This document shows, piece after piece, positions 34,401-39,204 of a stretch of 64,000 nt of DNA (the first letter of the stretch is position 1; each line of letters begins with the position of its first letter). The position numbers and the translations under genes were made by a program. The notes beneath the pieces are model-generated. The model saw nothing but the letters and a program-made list of their open reading frames with translations. It had not been told where the DNA came from and did not search any database. Origin of the DNA: Atherix ibis (lineage: Eukaryota; Arthropoda; Insecta; Diptera; Athericidae); NCBI GenBank assembly GCA_958298945.1, contig OY282605.1:112154267-112218266 (forward strand), written 5' to 3'.

Positions 34401-35410
34401 GTTCCATAGAAAATTTGACAGATCTGCTCTTAGCAAATGCCAAATAAAAATTGTCAAAACTAACCCTTTTCAAAATGGCGTCTTATCAAATTTGTATACT
34501 TTTCCGCAGAAAATTTTGTATAAATATGGTATAAATTAAATTGAAAACTGGGGGTTAATTTGCAATTAGTTGCGAGTGTATTTCCTTATTAAAGAATTTT
34601 TATTGAGTGACATCAATGGGGGGGGGGGATACTCAACTATGCCAAATCTTTCTGTGAAATCGATTGCAAAAATATTTTTTTCTTATTTGTGTAGGTATTT
34701 TTTTTACTAGGGCGAGTGGATTCTTACCGCCATTTTTTAAAATATTATTCCGACTTGATTTTCTTTAATCGCCCGCATATCACGTTATGTGATATTGTTA
34801 GGAATACAGTTCTGATGACAACTGAAAAGTAAACTACGAATTGTATCAAAAATTGGTGCATTCCCATAATGAGACTGTGAAGATATTAAAATTCTGACAG
34901 TCCGACCTCATATAGGTGTTCCTACCATAAAATACGCCATTTTGGATTATTTCTCTTTCTATTGTATGTCTGTAAAATTAACTGTCAAGTAATAATGTAA
35001 TAATGATCAATTTTTACAAAATGGCGATGGTAAAAAAATTTTAAAGTAGATTTTTTTCACTCAAAATAGGATATTTATTTACATTTCATTATTGCTTTGA
35101 TCATAACTAATACCTATACTAACAAATGCATACTTTTATTCTCGCTACTTTTTTAATAATAATAATAATAATATTATTAAAATCTTTATTAAGAAATTTC
35201 ATATATTTTTTTTAATAAATGAAAAATGAATAAACTTTTGAAATATAAAAAAAGCGCCAAAATATTTATTTTCTGTTTTTTTTTGTTTTTTTTTATTTAC
35301 AGGAGGCTGCAACATCAACACAATCCCCTTCATCAGACAGTAATGATAGTTCAGATGAGAAAATGATGATAACAGTTGGCGAAGCGGACAATGGTGATAA
35401 TTCTAACTAG
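4302..35410 (+). CDS. Spps: Sp1-family zinc-finger transcription factor, whole coding span (12 recognised exons)
   Basis: A nuclear DNA-binding factor of the Sp family. In Drosophila the Gln-rich member, Spps, binds GC/GT boxes including those in Polycomb response elements; that is family knowledge, not shown here. Exons: 4302-4444, 5394-5669, 5975-6106, 9772-9898, 13420-13893, 14572-14777, 15877-16275, 16345-16915, 22502-22689, 27873-28026, 28098-28348, 35303-35410. Every junction keeps frame (phases 0,0,0,1,1,0,0,1,0,1,0), which strongly supports the model. The product is about 1,008 residues counting from 4304: Gln/Ser/Thr-rich to about 730, Buttonhead box near 732, three C2H2 fingers at about 752-833, then an acidic and Gln-rich tail. 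Finger contact residues ([24 protein letters not shown]) are the GC-box-reading set of Sp factors. The long Gln-rich N-terminus separates it from Buttonhead and the Sp5-9 type. The start codon is missing; ATG 5418 is a possible internal start. Confidence 0.85.
4735..5060 (-). repeat. Unclassified interspersed repeat, family A, in intron 1
   Basis: The stretch near 4735-4830 (ACTAAAATCGTTCAAAAA, then ATTGAACACAGTAACG) matches, in reverse orientation, the copy at about 54170-54250. The GCAGTACTACGGC near 4970 corresponds to the GTAGTACTGCC motif of the other copies. The rest of the intron (4445-5393) shows no other structure. Confidence 0.45.
5394..5669 (+). CDS. Spps: Sp factor exon 2
   Basis: Acceptor AAAATAG at 5387-5393, donor CAG|GTAAAT at 5669/5670, 92 codons, phase 0 on both sides. 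It encodes a Gln/Thr/Asn-rich segment ([18 protein letters not shown], then [17 protein letters not shown]), the low-complexity composition of Sp activation domains. ATG 5418 is in frame and would give a shorter start if exon 1 were skipped. Confidence 0.85.
5975..6106 (+). CDS. Spps: Sp factor exon 3
   Basis: Acceptor AATATAG before 5975; donor CAG|GTACTA after 6106; 44 codons, phase 0 on both sides. The segment has the Sp-type motif [18 protein letters not shown], like the 'TVDGQQLQF' region of vertebrate Sp1 activation domains. A mariner sits 90 bp downstream in the intron. Confidence 0.88.
6197..7436 (-). mobile_element. mariner (DD34D) element with both terminal repeats
   Basis: A 1,240-bp element bounded by TA dinucleotides (6195-6196, 7437-7438). 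The terminal inverted repeats start TTGGGTTATCCGA on the left and TTGGGTTGTCCGA (reverse complement of the right end). It lies in intron 3 of the Sp gene on the opposite strand. The right edge abuts a separate 'TAGCTG' MITE at 7453. Confidence 0.88.
6282..7300 (-). pseudogene. mariner transposase, inactivated
   Basis: Reads from ATG at 7300. The helix-turn-helix half has [15 protein letters not shown] and SGRPVEADE, the catalytic half ITGDKKWVV (first Asp), QQDNTKPH (second Asp) and DLAPSDYH (third Asp), and ends [12 protein letters not shown] near 6290. All three catalytic residues remain, but there is an early TGA (QA-stop-KK, near 7225) and at least one frameshift, so it should not give a full enzyme. 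The sequence resembles the mariner group to which human Hsmar1 belongs. Confidence 0.85.
7453..9492. mobile_element. 'TAGCTG' MITE split by a THAP-family DNA element
   Basis: Outer ends are a perfect 40-bp inverted repeat beginning TAGCTGTATTCCATTGGACC at 7453 and ending at 9492. Between about 7570 and 9306 is a different element, recognised because its internal sequence recurs at 37447-38345, 39003-44235 and elsewhere, and because its right edge (CCTATCCAGG...TTTAATCTAAG, near 9285-9306) is the terminus of the THAP-family MITEs. So this is a nest: a short MITE interrupted by a THAP element about 1.7 kb long. Confidence 0.7.
8134..8697 (-). CDS. THAP-domain protein of a P- or Kolobok-like transposon (two exons)
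   Basis: Exon 1 is 8697-8630 ([11 protein letters not shown]..., donor GTAAGT); exon 2 is 8317-8134 (acceptor TTTACAG, donor GTAAGT). The splice rejoins in frame (68 + 184 nt, 84 residues). The product has every THAP hallmark: C-x4-C at the start, FRFPQNKW, a second zinc pair C-x2-H (CSLHF) and the closing AIPSVF. THAP domains are the DNA-binding zinc fingers of P-element and Kolobok transposases. The downstream transposase core is absent; reading past the second donor stops at 8086 after some 15 more residues. It could be a DNA-binding-only relic, comparable in layout to P-element repressor proteins. Expression is unknown. Confidence 0.65.
9772..9898 (+). CDS. Spps: Sp factor exon 4
   Basis: Acceptor TTTTATAG before 9772, consensus donor G|GTAAGT at 9898/9899, phase 0 in and phase 1 out. 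Encodes [20 protein letters not shown] and then a Gln-rich stretch, again the hydrophobic/Gln pattern of the Sp activation domain. Confidence 0.88.
10500..11731 (-). mobile_element. mariner, left end truncated, with broken transposase
   Basis: In intron 4 of the Sp gene. The right terminal repeat (reverse complement TTGGGTTCGCAACTAAGTAA) ends at 11731 next to TA; no matching left repeat was found, and the left limit near 10500 is approximate. The minus-strand transposase starts near 11547 and keeps [22 protein letters not shown] (first Asp) and [10 protein letters not shown] (third Asp). The second Asp is changed (QHVNAKPH for HQDNAKPH), and there are several stops and frameshifts. It is a different mariner from the 6197 copy. 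Confidence 0.75.
12019..12860 (-). mobile_element. Long-TIR mariner-like element, family B copy 1
   Basis: Left end CGAAGTCTGGTCAAAAAGTA at 12019 after TATATA. The two arms (about 12019-12200 and 12660-12858) are inverted copies of each other for roughly 190 bp, including the CTTGCACGTGTTTTGGCTC segment. The centre carries pieces of a mariner-type transposase on the minus strand. The outermost right end is lost. Copies at 27223 and 62775. Confidence 0.7.
12861..13419. other. Rest of Sp intron 4, nothing recognised
   Basis: AT-rich sequence ending in a long pyrimidine-rich tract before the exon 5 acceptor. No repeat or coding signal recognised. Confidence 0.5.
13420..13893 (+). CDS. Spps: Sp factor exon 5, polyglutamine
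   Basis: Acceptor AAAACAG before 13420, phase 1 in and out, 474 nt. It begins [16 protein letters not shown], continues into an Ala/Asn stretch and then about 90 residues of Gln with His, Ala and Asn, and ends with a second copy of the TITIPGTNI motif. The Gln run mixes CAG and CAA codons. Donor G|GTGCGC is poor; reading through it gives a TAA at 13908-13910. The next exon resumes in the right phase, so splicing is the likely main outcome. Confidence 0.85.
13894..14571. other. Sp intron 5, nothing recognised
   Basis: AT-rich intron with A/T runs and no repeat or gene that I can identify. Confidence 0.5.
14572..14777 (+). CDS. Spps: Sp factor exon 6
   Basis: Acceptor GCAATTTAG before 14572, donor CAG|GTAAAT after 14777, phase 1 in and phase 0 out. 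Encodes [18 protein letters not shown], then a Gln/Val-rich stretch containing [14 protein letters not shown] and MQIIPQYTQ. This resembles the conserved 'QTVQVPLQ' activation-domain motifs of Sp1-4. Confidence 0.9.
14877..15382. repeat. MITE-like inverted repeat with GCTTG-rich ends
   Basis: The left part (14877-14945) holds CGACGCTTGCTTTCCTGCTT and the right part (15300-15382), read in reverse complement, begins CTTCACACGACGCTTGTTTT and runs on in parallel. An extra copy of CTTCACACGATGCTTG sits at 14970. Both ends are built of short GCTTGTTTTC/CTGGCT units, so the arms are internally repetitive. No transposase. It lies in intron 6 directly before a SINE. Confidence 0.55.
15403..15640 (+). 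mobile_element. tRNA-derived SINE
   Basis: The head (15405-15477) has a good RNA polymerase III A box (TAGCACAGTCGTTAGCG) and B box (GGTTCGATTCC) spaced as in a tRNA, but the two would-be acceptor arms do not pair. A tRNA-unrelated body follows and ends near 15640 in an A-rich AATAAAAAG tail. That layout is a SINE rather than a working tRNA gene. Confidence 0.65.
15695..15740. repeat. Perfect 20-bp hairpin
   Basis: Arms 15695-15714 and 15721-15740 are exact reverse complements around a 6-nt loop. Confidence 0.9.
15747..15792. repeat. Second perfect 20-bp hairpin
   Basis: Arms 15747-15766 and 15773-15792 are exact reverse complements around a 6-nt loop, six bases after the first hairpin and 84 bases before exon 7. 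Confidence 0.9.
15877..16275 (+). CDS. Spps: Sp factor exon 7
   Basis: Acceptor TTTATTAG before 15877, donor CAG|GTATGA after 16275, 133 codons, phase 0 on both sides. Starts [20 protein letters not shown], a typical Sp activation-domain sequence, continues Ala/Ser-rich, then [20 protein letters not shown] and a Pro/Ile repeat region ([17 protein letters not shown]). Two strong hairpins lie just upstream at 15695-15792. Confidence 0.92.
16345..16915 (+). CDS. Spps: Sp factor exon 8: Ser/Thr region, Buttonhead box, zinc finger 1
   Basis: Entered after a 69-nt intron (16276-16344). A Ser/Thr/Asn-rich region holds an IKTE site at 16489-16500, matching the sumoylation consensus. Then come CTCPNC (Buttonhead box, 16783-16800), a basic KKQHICH and the first C2H2 finger with contact residues KTSHLRAH. 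The exon ends inside the finger linker (HTG) in phase 1. The donor G|GTTTGA is weak; reading past it gives a short tail and a TAG at 16933-16935, which would remove fingers 2 and 3. Confidence 0.93.
16916..18349. other. Sp intron 8, left part, nothing recognised
   Basis: AT-rich DNA without recognisable coding or repeat structure. Confidence 0.5.
18350..18860 (-). pseudogene. IS630-type transposase fragment, DUF4817 group
   Basis: The minus strand shows, in order, a degenerate catalytic region, DRSI followed by FLWR (for [15 protein letters not shown]) and [17 protein letters not shown], matching the conserved C-terminal helix region. Many stops. Same family as the TIR-complete copy at 42890. 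Confidence 0.55.
19195..19290. repeat. Family A repeat, short fragment
   Basis: TACAATTCCGACGAGAACG followed by a GATAACTAAAACC stretch matches family A copies near 4735, 21430 and 55700. Confidence 0.4.
19920..21312 (-). mobile_element. Composite mariner insertion carrying flanking MITE sequence
   Basis: Starts TTGGG at 19920 with most of the left terminal repeat deleted. A mariner very like the 6197 copy runs to about 21186, and is followed by the same 16-bp flank and 'TAGCTG' MITE start found right of the 6197 mariner (7437-7527 corresponds to 21187-21277). Then come a 20-bp piece of mariner interior (GCCTTTATTGTGTCTTCATC) and a second mariner-type end (GAACAACCCAA) stopping at 21312 before TATATA. 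Confidence 0.65.
19990..21004 (-). pseudogene. mariner transposase, inactivated copy 2
   Basis: Minus-strand ATG at 21004 (MESRKQHF). The first part is open through [11 protein letters not shown] (first Asp); after a frameshift near 20510 a second open part holds LQQDNTKPH (second Asp) and DLAPSDYH (third Asp). The N-terminal half is better preserved than in the 6197 copy, since the QA-stop is QAR here. One frameshift and a disturbed C-terminus inactivate it. Confidence 0.8.
21385..21650. repeat. Family A repeat
   Basis: Contains AATGCTGCCACATAACC, GGCAGTACTCCGATGAGAAC and ATATCGTTATTAGTTCTCAC, shared with the copies at 53800-54320 and 55620-56030. Function and class unknown. Confidence 0.5.
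21651..22501. other. End of Sp intron 8, nothing recognised
   Basis: AT-rich sequence with T-runs leading into the exon 9 acceptor. Confidence 0.5.
22502..22689 (+). CDS. Spps: Sp factor exon 9: zinc fingers 2 and 3
   Basis: Acceptor AAAAATAG before 22502, phase 1 in; consensus donor GTAAGT after 22689, phase 0 out. It completes the linker (GERPF) and encodes finger 2 ([14 protein letters not shown]) and finger 3 (C-x2-C, RSDHLSKH), ending KTHNKQRNN. These are among the most conserved sequences in the Sp family and fix the identity of the gene. Confidence 0.96.
22690..27222. other. Sp intron 9, mostly unclassified
   Basis: Mostly AT-rich. The 25770-26430 part is richer in G+C and carries several TTCGTGCA/TGCACGAA motifs and two ATCACACGG-type motifs in opposite orientations. 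This could be a decayed MITE, but no end pair was found. A 27-bp unit (core ACAAATTGAACTCGCACAAA) is repeated at 27088 and 27129. The small ORFs here look like chance. Confidence 0.4.
27223..27640. mobile_element. Long-TIR mariner-like element, family B copy 2 (truncated, rearranged)
   Basis: Left end GAGGTCTGTTCAAAAAGTAT after ACTAAATAC. The order of internal segments differs from the other copies: ATTCCTTATTGACCGTTCTA precedes the GCACGTGTTTTGGCTCG part here. The right terminus is missing. Confidence 0.65.
27873..28026 (+). CDS. Spps: Sp factor exon 10
   Basis: Acceptor TTATTTAG before 27873 (AG at 27880-27881 would be an in-frame alternative, three codons shorter). Encodes a basic stretch ([18 protein letters not shown]) and an acidic one ([14 protein letters not shown]). 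Donor G|GTAAAT at 28026/28027, phase 1. Without splicing the frame stops at about 28055. Confidence 0.75.
28098..28348 (+). CDS. Spps: Sp factor exon 11, Gln-rich
   Basis: Joined to exon 10 by a 71-nt intron (28027-28097) with acceptor AAAATAG, phase 1 in and phase 0 out. Encodes a Gln/Glu/His-rich segment with a run of about 11 Gln and then [20 protein letters not shown]. Donor CAG|GTTATT is weak; read-through adds three residues and stops at 28358-28360, which could be an alternative C-terminus. Confidence 0.75.
28349..29575. other. Start of Sp intron 11, nothing recognised
   Basis: AT-rich DNA. A G-rich tract near 28875-28885 is the only unusual composition. Confidence 0.5.
29576..30809 (-). 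mobile_element. mariner of the mori-like type, both terminal repeats present
   Basis: 1,234 bp between TA dinucleotides (29574-29575, 30810-30811). Ends CCAGGTGTATAAGCTTAAAT on the left and CCAGGTATATAAGGTTAAAT (reverse complement of the right end), both continuing into CCGCTGTTT. In intron 11 of the Sp gene, opposite strand. Confidence 0.88.
29654..30638 (-). pseudogene. mori-type mariner transposase, inactivated
   Basis: From ATG at 30638 ([17 protein letters not shown]) through a helix-turn-helix ([20 protein letters not shown]) to a catalytic half with [10 protein letters not shown] at the first site, [10 protein letters not shown] with the second Asp, and the family-typical ending [13 protein letters not shown]. 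Defects: an in-frame TGA (30494-30492) in the N-terminal part, a frameshift near 30228, Glu-Asn for Gly-Asp at the first catalytic motif, and a deletion that removes the whole [10 protein letters not shown] block with the third Asp. It cannot be active. Confidence 0.85.
30810..31981. other. Sp intron 11, middle, nothing recognised
   Basis: AT-rich, no clear coding or repeat signal. An AATAAA on the minus strand near 31930 could serve the minus-strand ORF to its right. Confidence 0.45.
31982..32332 (-). CDS. Unidentified 116-codon ORF continuing from a transposase tail
   Basis: Not recognised beyond its start. The first 17 or so residues ([17 protein letters not shown]) are the C-terminal tail of the IS630-type transposase fragment just upstream. 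The remaining 95 or so residues have no counterpart in the other copies here: a Lys-rich stretch ([18 protein letters not shown]), then a hydrophobic, possibly membrane-spanning segment ([20 protein letters not shown]) and a polar end. A minus-strand AATAAA lies about 50 nt past the stop. It may be a piece of host gene fused by insertion, an exon of a nested gene, or chance. Confidence 0.25.
   Translation of the reverse strand: MDHLNRSRDQHLHKIVLQKSEWIYICKVPNKPENVSKKASKKTRKNPEEYNGFSFDLQKKHFRIQKLIISGTCMNTAWVSIIFMMMTASVGAQVVCVMHFNEYRGYKNSKKNSGAS
32280..32830 (-). pseudogene. IS630-type transposase fragment, DUF4817 group
   Basis: The minus strand shows [20 protein letters not shown] (second-site region), [15 protein letters not shown] (last acidic site) and, after stops, the tail [19 protein letters not shown]. 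No terminal repeats confirmed. The extension to about 32960 is too degraded to assign. Confidence 0.65.
33000..33476 (+). mobile_element. THAP-family MITE, non-coding
   Basis: Begins TTAGATTATAGAAGATATAA and ends CCTATCCAGGTATTCTTTAA. The interior shares AACTCTCCGAAAGTCTACAA and other segments with the copies at 19383 and 42480. Confidence 0.7.
33477..35302. other. Sp intron 11, right part; GC-richer island of unknown nature
   Basis: The 33740-34150 stretch has higher G+C than its surroundings, is open for 73 codons on the minus strand (33887-34105) and contains an ATTGAGC/GCTCAAT stem near 34090-34110. It does not resemble the other repeats here; it may be a fragment of an RNA-derived element. 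A G-run lies at 34618-34628. The remainder is AT-rich and featureless. Confidence 0.4.
35303..35410 (+). CDS. Spps: Sp factor terminal exon 12
   Basis: Strong acceptor (T-rich tract, TTTACAG) before 35303, phase 0. Encodes a Ser/Asp-rich acidic tail ([20 protein letters not shown]) and ends with TAG at 35408-35410. It lies 7 kb from exon 11, across an intron holding a mariner and an IS630-type fragment. Confidence 0.75.
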   Translation, partial: EAATSTQSPSSDSNDSSDEKMMITVGEADNGDNSN

Positions 35411-35587
35411 CATTCAGAAATGCTGTTCATGGAACAATTTACCACTTTCGGTGGTGGTAAATTCACCTTTGAACAGTTTGATATAAAATAATTCTATGTA
35501 AATTATATAATATAATTGATTACAAAAGAAAAGCAAATCAACAACGTAGAACAAACGGGCTTAAATTAATCAAAATTTTCTTCTCAA

Positions 35588-35593
35588 AATAAA
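35588..35593 (+). promoter_or_regulatory. Candidate polyadenylation signal of the Sp gene
   Basis: First AATAAA after the stop codon, with GT-rich sequence about 40 nt downstream. Alternatives occur throughout this AT-rich region. Confidence 0.35.
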
Positions 35594-36756
35594 ATCAAAT
35601 CAATTTTATTTTTCTTTATCAGTCAGTCTGATTTGTTTTTTTTATTAAATATTTTTAAAAAAAATAATATAATTTTTTGGTTCCAAAAAAACAAAAAAAT
35701 CGAAATAGAATAATTTTTAAAATTATAATTAAAAAAATTATAAAATATGACTGACAATATGCTATAGAAGAGAATACAAGTTTTGTAGATAAATAGAATA
35801 CGGATAATAGTCGATTGCAGATAAAACAATAAATATAGGAATTACTATTAAAAAAAATATATATATAAATCAAATAAAATTTTAAAAGAAAAATTACTCG
35901 AAAAAAAAACATATCTTCTATAAAAGAAATGTAAAAAAAAAGAAAAACGAAAAGAAAATAGAAATAAACTTACTGTAAGTTATAACTTTACTCATAATTA
36001 AAAATGTTAAAAAAAAATTAAAAAAAATGAAGCTCTAAGAATTTATGTAAATAGATAAAAAATAATTAAATTAAATTTAAATACAAATTTCTTTTTTTGT
36101 GAGAAAAAAAAACAAATTTCAAAAATAAATAAAAAAATATTCCTTTCGATGCACATACACATAGTTCAGTTATAATCTAAACATTTTTTTTCCTTTTAAA
36201 TTCTATAAAAAAAAATCCTTTTTCCTAATTATCCTTTTTATAATTTTACGTTGAGAGGAAAAAAAGTATTTTCAATATTTTTTTTAAAAGAATTTTTAAC
36301 GAATATTTTCCAATGAACGAACAAAATATGTTTTTTTTATTAAAATATATTTAAAATTGAACCGTAAATGTTTTCAATTAATTCTAAACTTTTTAAAAGT
36401 ATATACACCAAACAATAAGCTTTTGGACTTAAATGGAGTGTATATTTATAATAATTCTCTATATACAGTTAATGAATTAAAAAATAAAATAATTTTAATA
36501 CGAAGAACATCGGGTATTATTAGCCTATTATTAGTTCGTAATAATAATAATAAAGTAGGCTTTTTAATGAATTTTATTATTTCAATATTAGTAGTGGCAA
36601 AAAAAAACCAATTCAAAATTAGAGAAAAAAAACATCCTTTAATAAATTGAAGAAATTCTTTTTTAAAATTAATAACAAGTAGTAGAAAAAAAAATCGATG
36701 AAACATTTGCGATGAAAACAGTATTTTAATATTTCTATTAAACTCTTCTCAAAATT

Positions 36757-36759
36757 AAC

Positions 36760-36800
<41 letters not shown>
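36757..36800. repeat. ATT microsatellite
   Basis: About 14 uninterrupted ATT units. Confidence 0.85.
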
Positions 36801-36802
<2 letters not shown>

Positions 36803-37304
36803 ATATTTGTTAACTAGTGTCTATAATTAATATAATGATAAATGAGTTTTCATTAAATAAATTTTCTTTTTTTTTTATTATTCACGATATTGACTAAAAT
36901 GTAAATAGTTAAATCAATTTAAATGAAGAAAGAAAAAACAACAACATAAAACATAAAAAAATTAATGTATATTATGAAATTGAAAAGAAATAATAATAAT
37001 AATGATAAAACAAGGTATAAAAGAATAAAAGTAAATAATAAATAAAAATGAAATTAAATAAAATACATAAAAATTATAATAAAATATTTGATGTGTTCTT
37101 ATTTATTGTAGTGTGGATTGATTAGTTTTTAGTCGATTTTTTTTACTCAAAAACACTTCTCTTACGAGCTTTCAAAAACACAAAAACTCAGTTCGTCCTT
37201 GTAGCTAGGCACTTGCAAAGTCTTTCGGACGAAGTCTATTCAAAACACATTTTATTTTTAGTTCATAAAAGGGAAAAAATAAATAAAGTGTGAACGAAAA
37301 CACA

Positions 37305-37385
37305 CATATTGTATTTCGTGAGCAAACATCGGAAATTTTTATTGAAATAAAAAATTTCCGATGTTTGCTCACGAAATACAATATG
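37305..37385. repeat. Perfect 36-bp hairpin
   Basis: Arms 37305-37340 and 37350-37385 are exact reverse complements around a 9-nt loop. No mismatch in 36 pairs. Confidence 0.95.
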
Positions 37386-37446
37386 TATTACAGAAATGTG
37401 TGAAGAAAAATAACATTCATATGGCATCCCCACGTCCAAATTTTCC

Positions 37447-38345
37447 CTTAGATTAAGGAATAACGTCAGATATTCGTATATGTAATTATTGCAGAAGCGG
37501 CGAAAAATCGTACTGCTTGCATATTTTTGTGTAGAATTTTTAATGTAGACATGACGCCCACTGACATCTAGTTTTCGTAATAGAAATTTATTACATACTT
37601 TTATTGTTTTTCAAGTTGTTATTTTGGAACTTATCGGTAAGTGCATTTTTAATGTTTTTTGAAGTATTTACAAAAAAGTAAGTATTTATATAAATAGTTT
37701 TATTGTTGATAATACATATATTATTTTGATTTCATAAAATGAATTGTTTTATAAAATGGTGCTGGTTATTCAACGGAATGAGGAAGTCGGTAAGTTGGCA
37801 TCTTTATTTTTACTAAGAGAAATTAACAAAAATTTAGTTTACAATATGTTTAATTGGCTTTTAATGATTTGTTTTGTACAAAAAGTGGTTAAAAAGTGAA
37901 AAGTTCGGCATTCAATAAATGTAAACAAATGTGATGTTGACAATTTAATGTTTCCCAGAAAATAGTTCAGTACTGGTGTACGTAAAGTGTGTGTAAGAAA
38001 ATTTAAGGGAACGAATTTTTTTAATAGTGCAAAAAAATACTTGAATTTCTGTTAATTCTTAATTGAAAAAGTAAATGTAACGATCGTATATTCATCTGTT
38101 AACATTACAGGTTTCCACGAAATAAATGGTTGGAGGGAAAAGTGGATTGTGGCAACAGAATCGAGTATTTCACAGGCATTCCCGTTTAATAAAATCGTGT
38201 TTTGTCTTCGCTTAGAAGATGATCGGGGCGCTGTAGCTATCCTACTGCTTATTTTTTCGTGTAATAGGAGAGGCGGCCATAGTTTTCCTTTAGGGTTGTT
38301 GTCTTTGACCAATACGGTTGGTTTCTTTCCGAAAGCTGGTGTATT
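37447..38345 (+). mobile_element. THAP-family element, THAP exons on plus strand, decayed
   Basis: Starts with the inverted family end (TTAGATTAAGGAATAACGTC). It carries a THAP exon 1 at 37739-37789 (MNCFIKWC..., donor GTAAGT) and a second exon from 38111 after ACATTACAG. In exon 1 the FFRFP-coding end is deleted. In exon 2 a frameshift falls before KWIVATES, and the C-x2-H pair has become C-x2-R. It is therefore a dead relative of the intact THAP gene at 8134-8697. It runs into an IS630-type fragment at about 38385. Confidence 0.6.
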
Positions 38346-38384
38346 GATATGTCTGATCGCTATTTGTCAGGTCTGTCCCCACTT

Positions 38385-38870
38385 TATGTTAAGGAAGGCA
38401 TAACGGGATAATAACATTAAAGTAGAATGAAAAAAGGCGTTTTTTTGGAATTAGCGTAGGACCAGGCCTCACTGGGTTTTGACAGTCCAGCCCACCAATG
38501 ACTACTATCGAGCCGATTTCTTGTCGAATATTGTTTTTTACGTCTTGTATTGTTCTTAGATAATAGGCATAGTATTTTCCTTTCAAATATCCCAGAAGAA
38601 AAAAGTCCAACGGGGTTCAAATCGCAAGATCTTGGCAGTCAATTCACATCAGCCTTTCGTGAATTTAATGCTCGTAGCATCGTTTTGTTAAAACCAAAGC
38701 TCATTCACATTAAATTCATTCAATTTTGGCCACCAAAAGTTTGTTAACATGTCATGTTATTATTCAGAATTCACTCTAATGACCTCTTCAGGATCATTTT
38801 CGAAGAAGAACGGCACAATAATTCCACCAGCTCATAAACCACACCAAGCATTTGACTAATAGTACAGTTT
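38385..38870 (-). pseudogene. IS630-type transposase fragment, DUF4817 group
   Basis: The minus strand gives a WCGL-AGGII block followed by PFFFENDPEE near 38780-38850 and MDFFLLGYLKGKYYAYYLRT with QDVKNNIRQEI at 38540-38610, the region around the last catalytic acid. Stops and small deletions throughout. Confidence 0.65.
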
Positions 38871-39006
38871 TGTGGAATTAGGGCTCTTTAGGACAAATAA
38901 ACACACAGAAATAATTACAAATTTTACCAAATGTCAATTTTACAAAACGCCCTTTTTTCGTAGAAAGTTTGGTTGATTAAAATGCATGGTTCTGTTTTTA
39001 CATTAT

Positions 39007-39066
39007 AGAAGAACTGGATCTCTTTACAAAAATTGTAGAATTTTTGTAAAGAGATCCAGTTCTTCT
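39007..39066. repeat. Perfect 28-bp hairpin at THAP-element end
   Basis: Arms 39007-39034 and 39039-39066 are exact reverse complements with a 4-nt loop. The outer part of each arm (AGAAGAACTGGAT) is the terminal repeat of the THAP family, so two inverted element ends meet here. Confidence 0.92.
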
Positions 39067-39204
39067 GGATAGAAGAACTGGTTGATCTATACAAAAATTG
39101 TGGCCCAATTTTATGGGCAATACATTCGTAGAACGCACACACATGCAAAATAATAAAAACGGCGTAAATCAGTGGGGGCCAATTTTAAACTTCAGTATGC
39201 GGCG

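Larger units (their letters stand above)
35411..37300 (+). other. Sp gene 3' UTR and AT-rich 3' flank
   Basis: An AATAAA at 35588-35593 followed by a GT/T-rich stretch is a plausible polyadenylation site about 180 nt after the stop; other AATAAA motifs further on are possible. The rest is extremely AT-rich, with an ATT microsatellite at about 36757-36800. No coding potential recognised; the long ORFs here are artefacts of A/T runs. Confidence 0.45.

Noticed and set aside
35623..36706. Phe/Ile/Leu-rich ORFs in the 3' flank
   Set aside because: Produced by A/T homopolymers; no domain, no splice context.
39098..39204. ATG start of the LINE ORF
   Set aside because: This part is host THAP-element sequence; the LINE begins after the target duplication at 39204.
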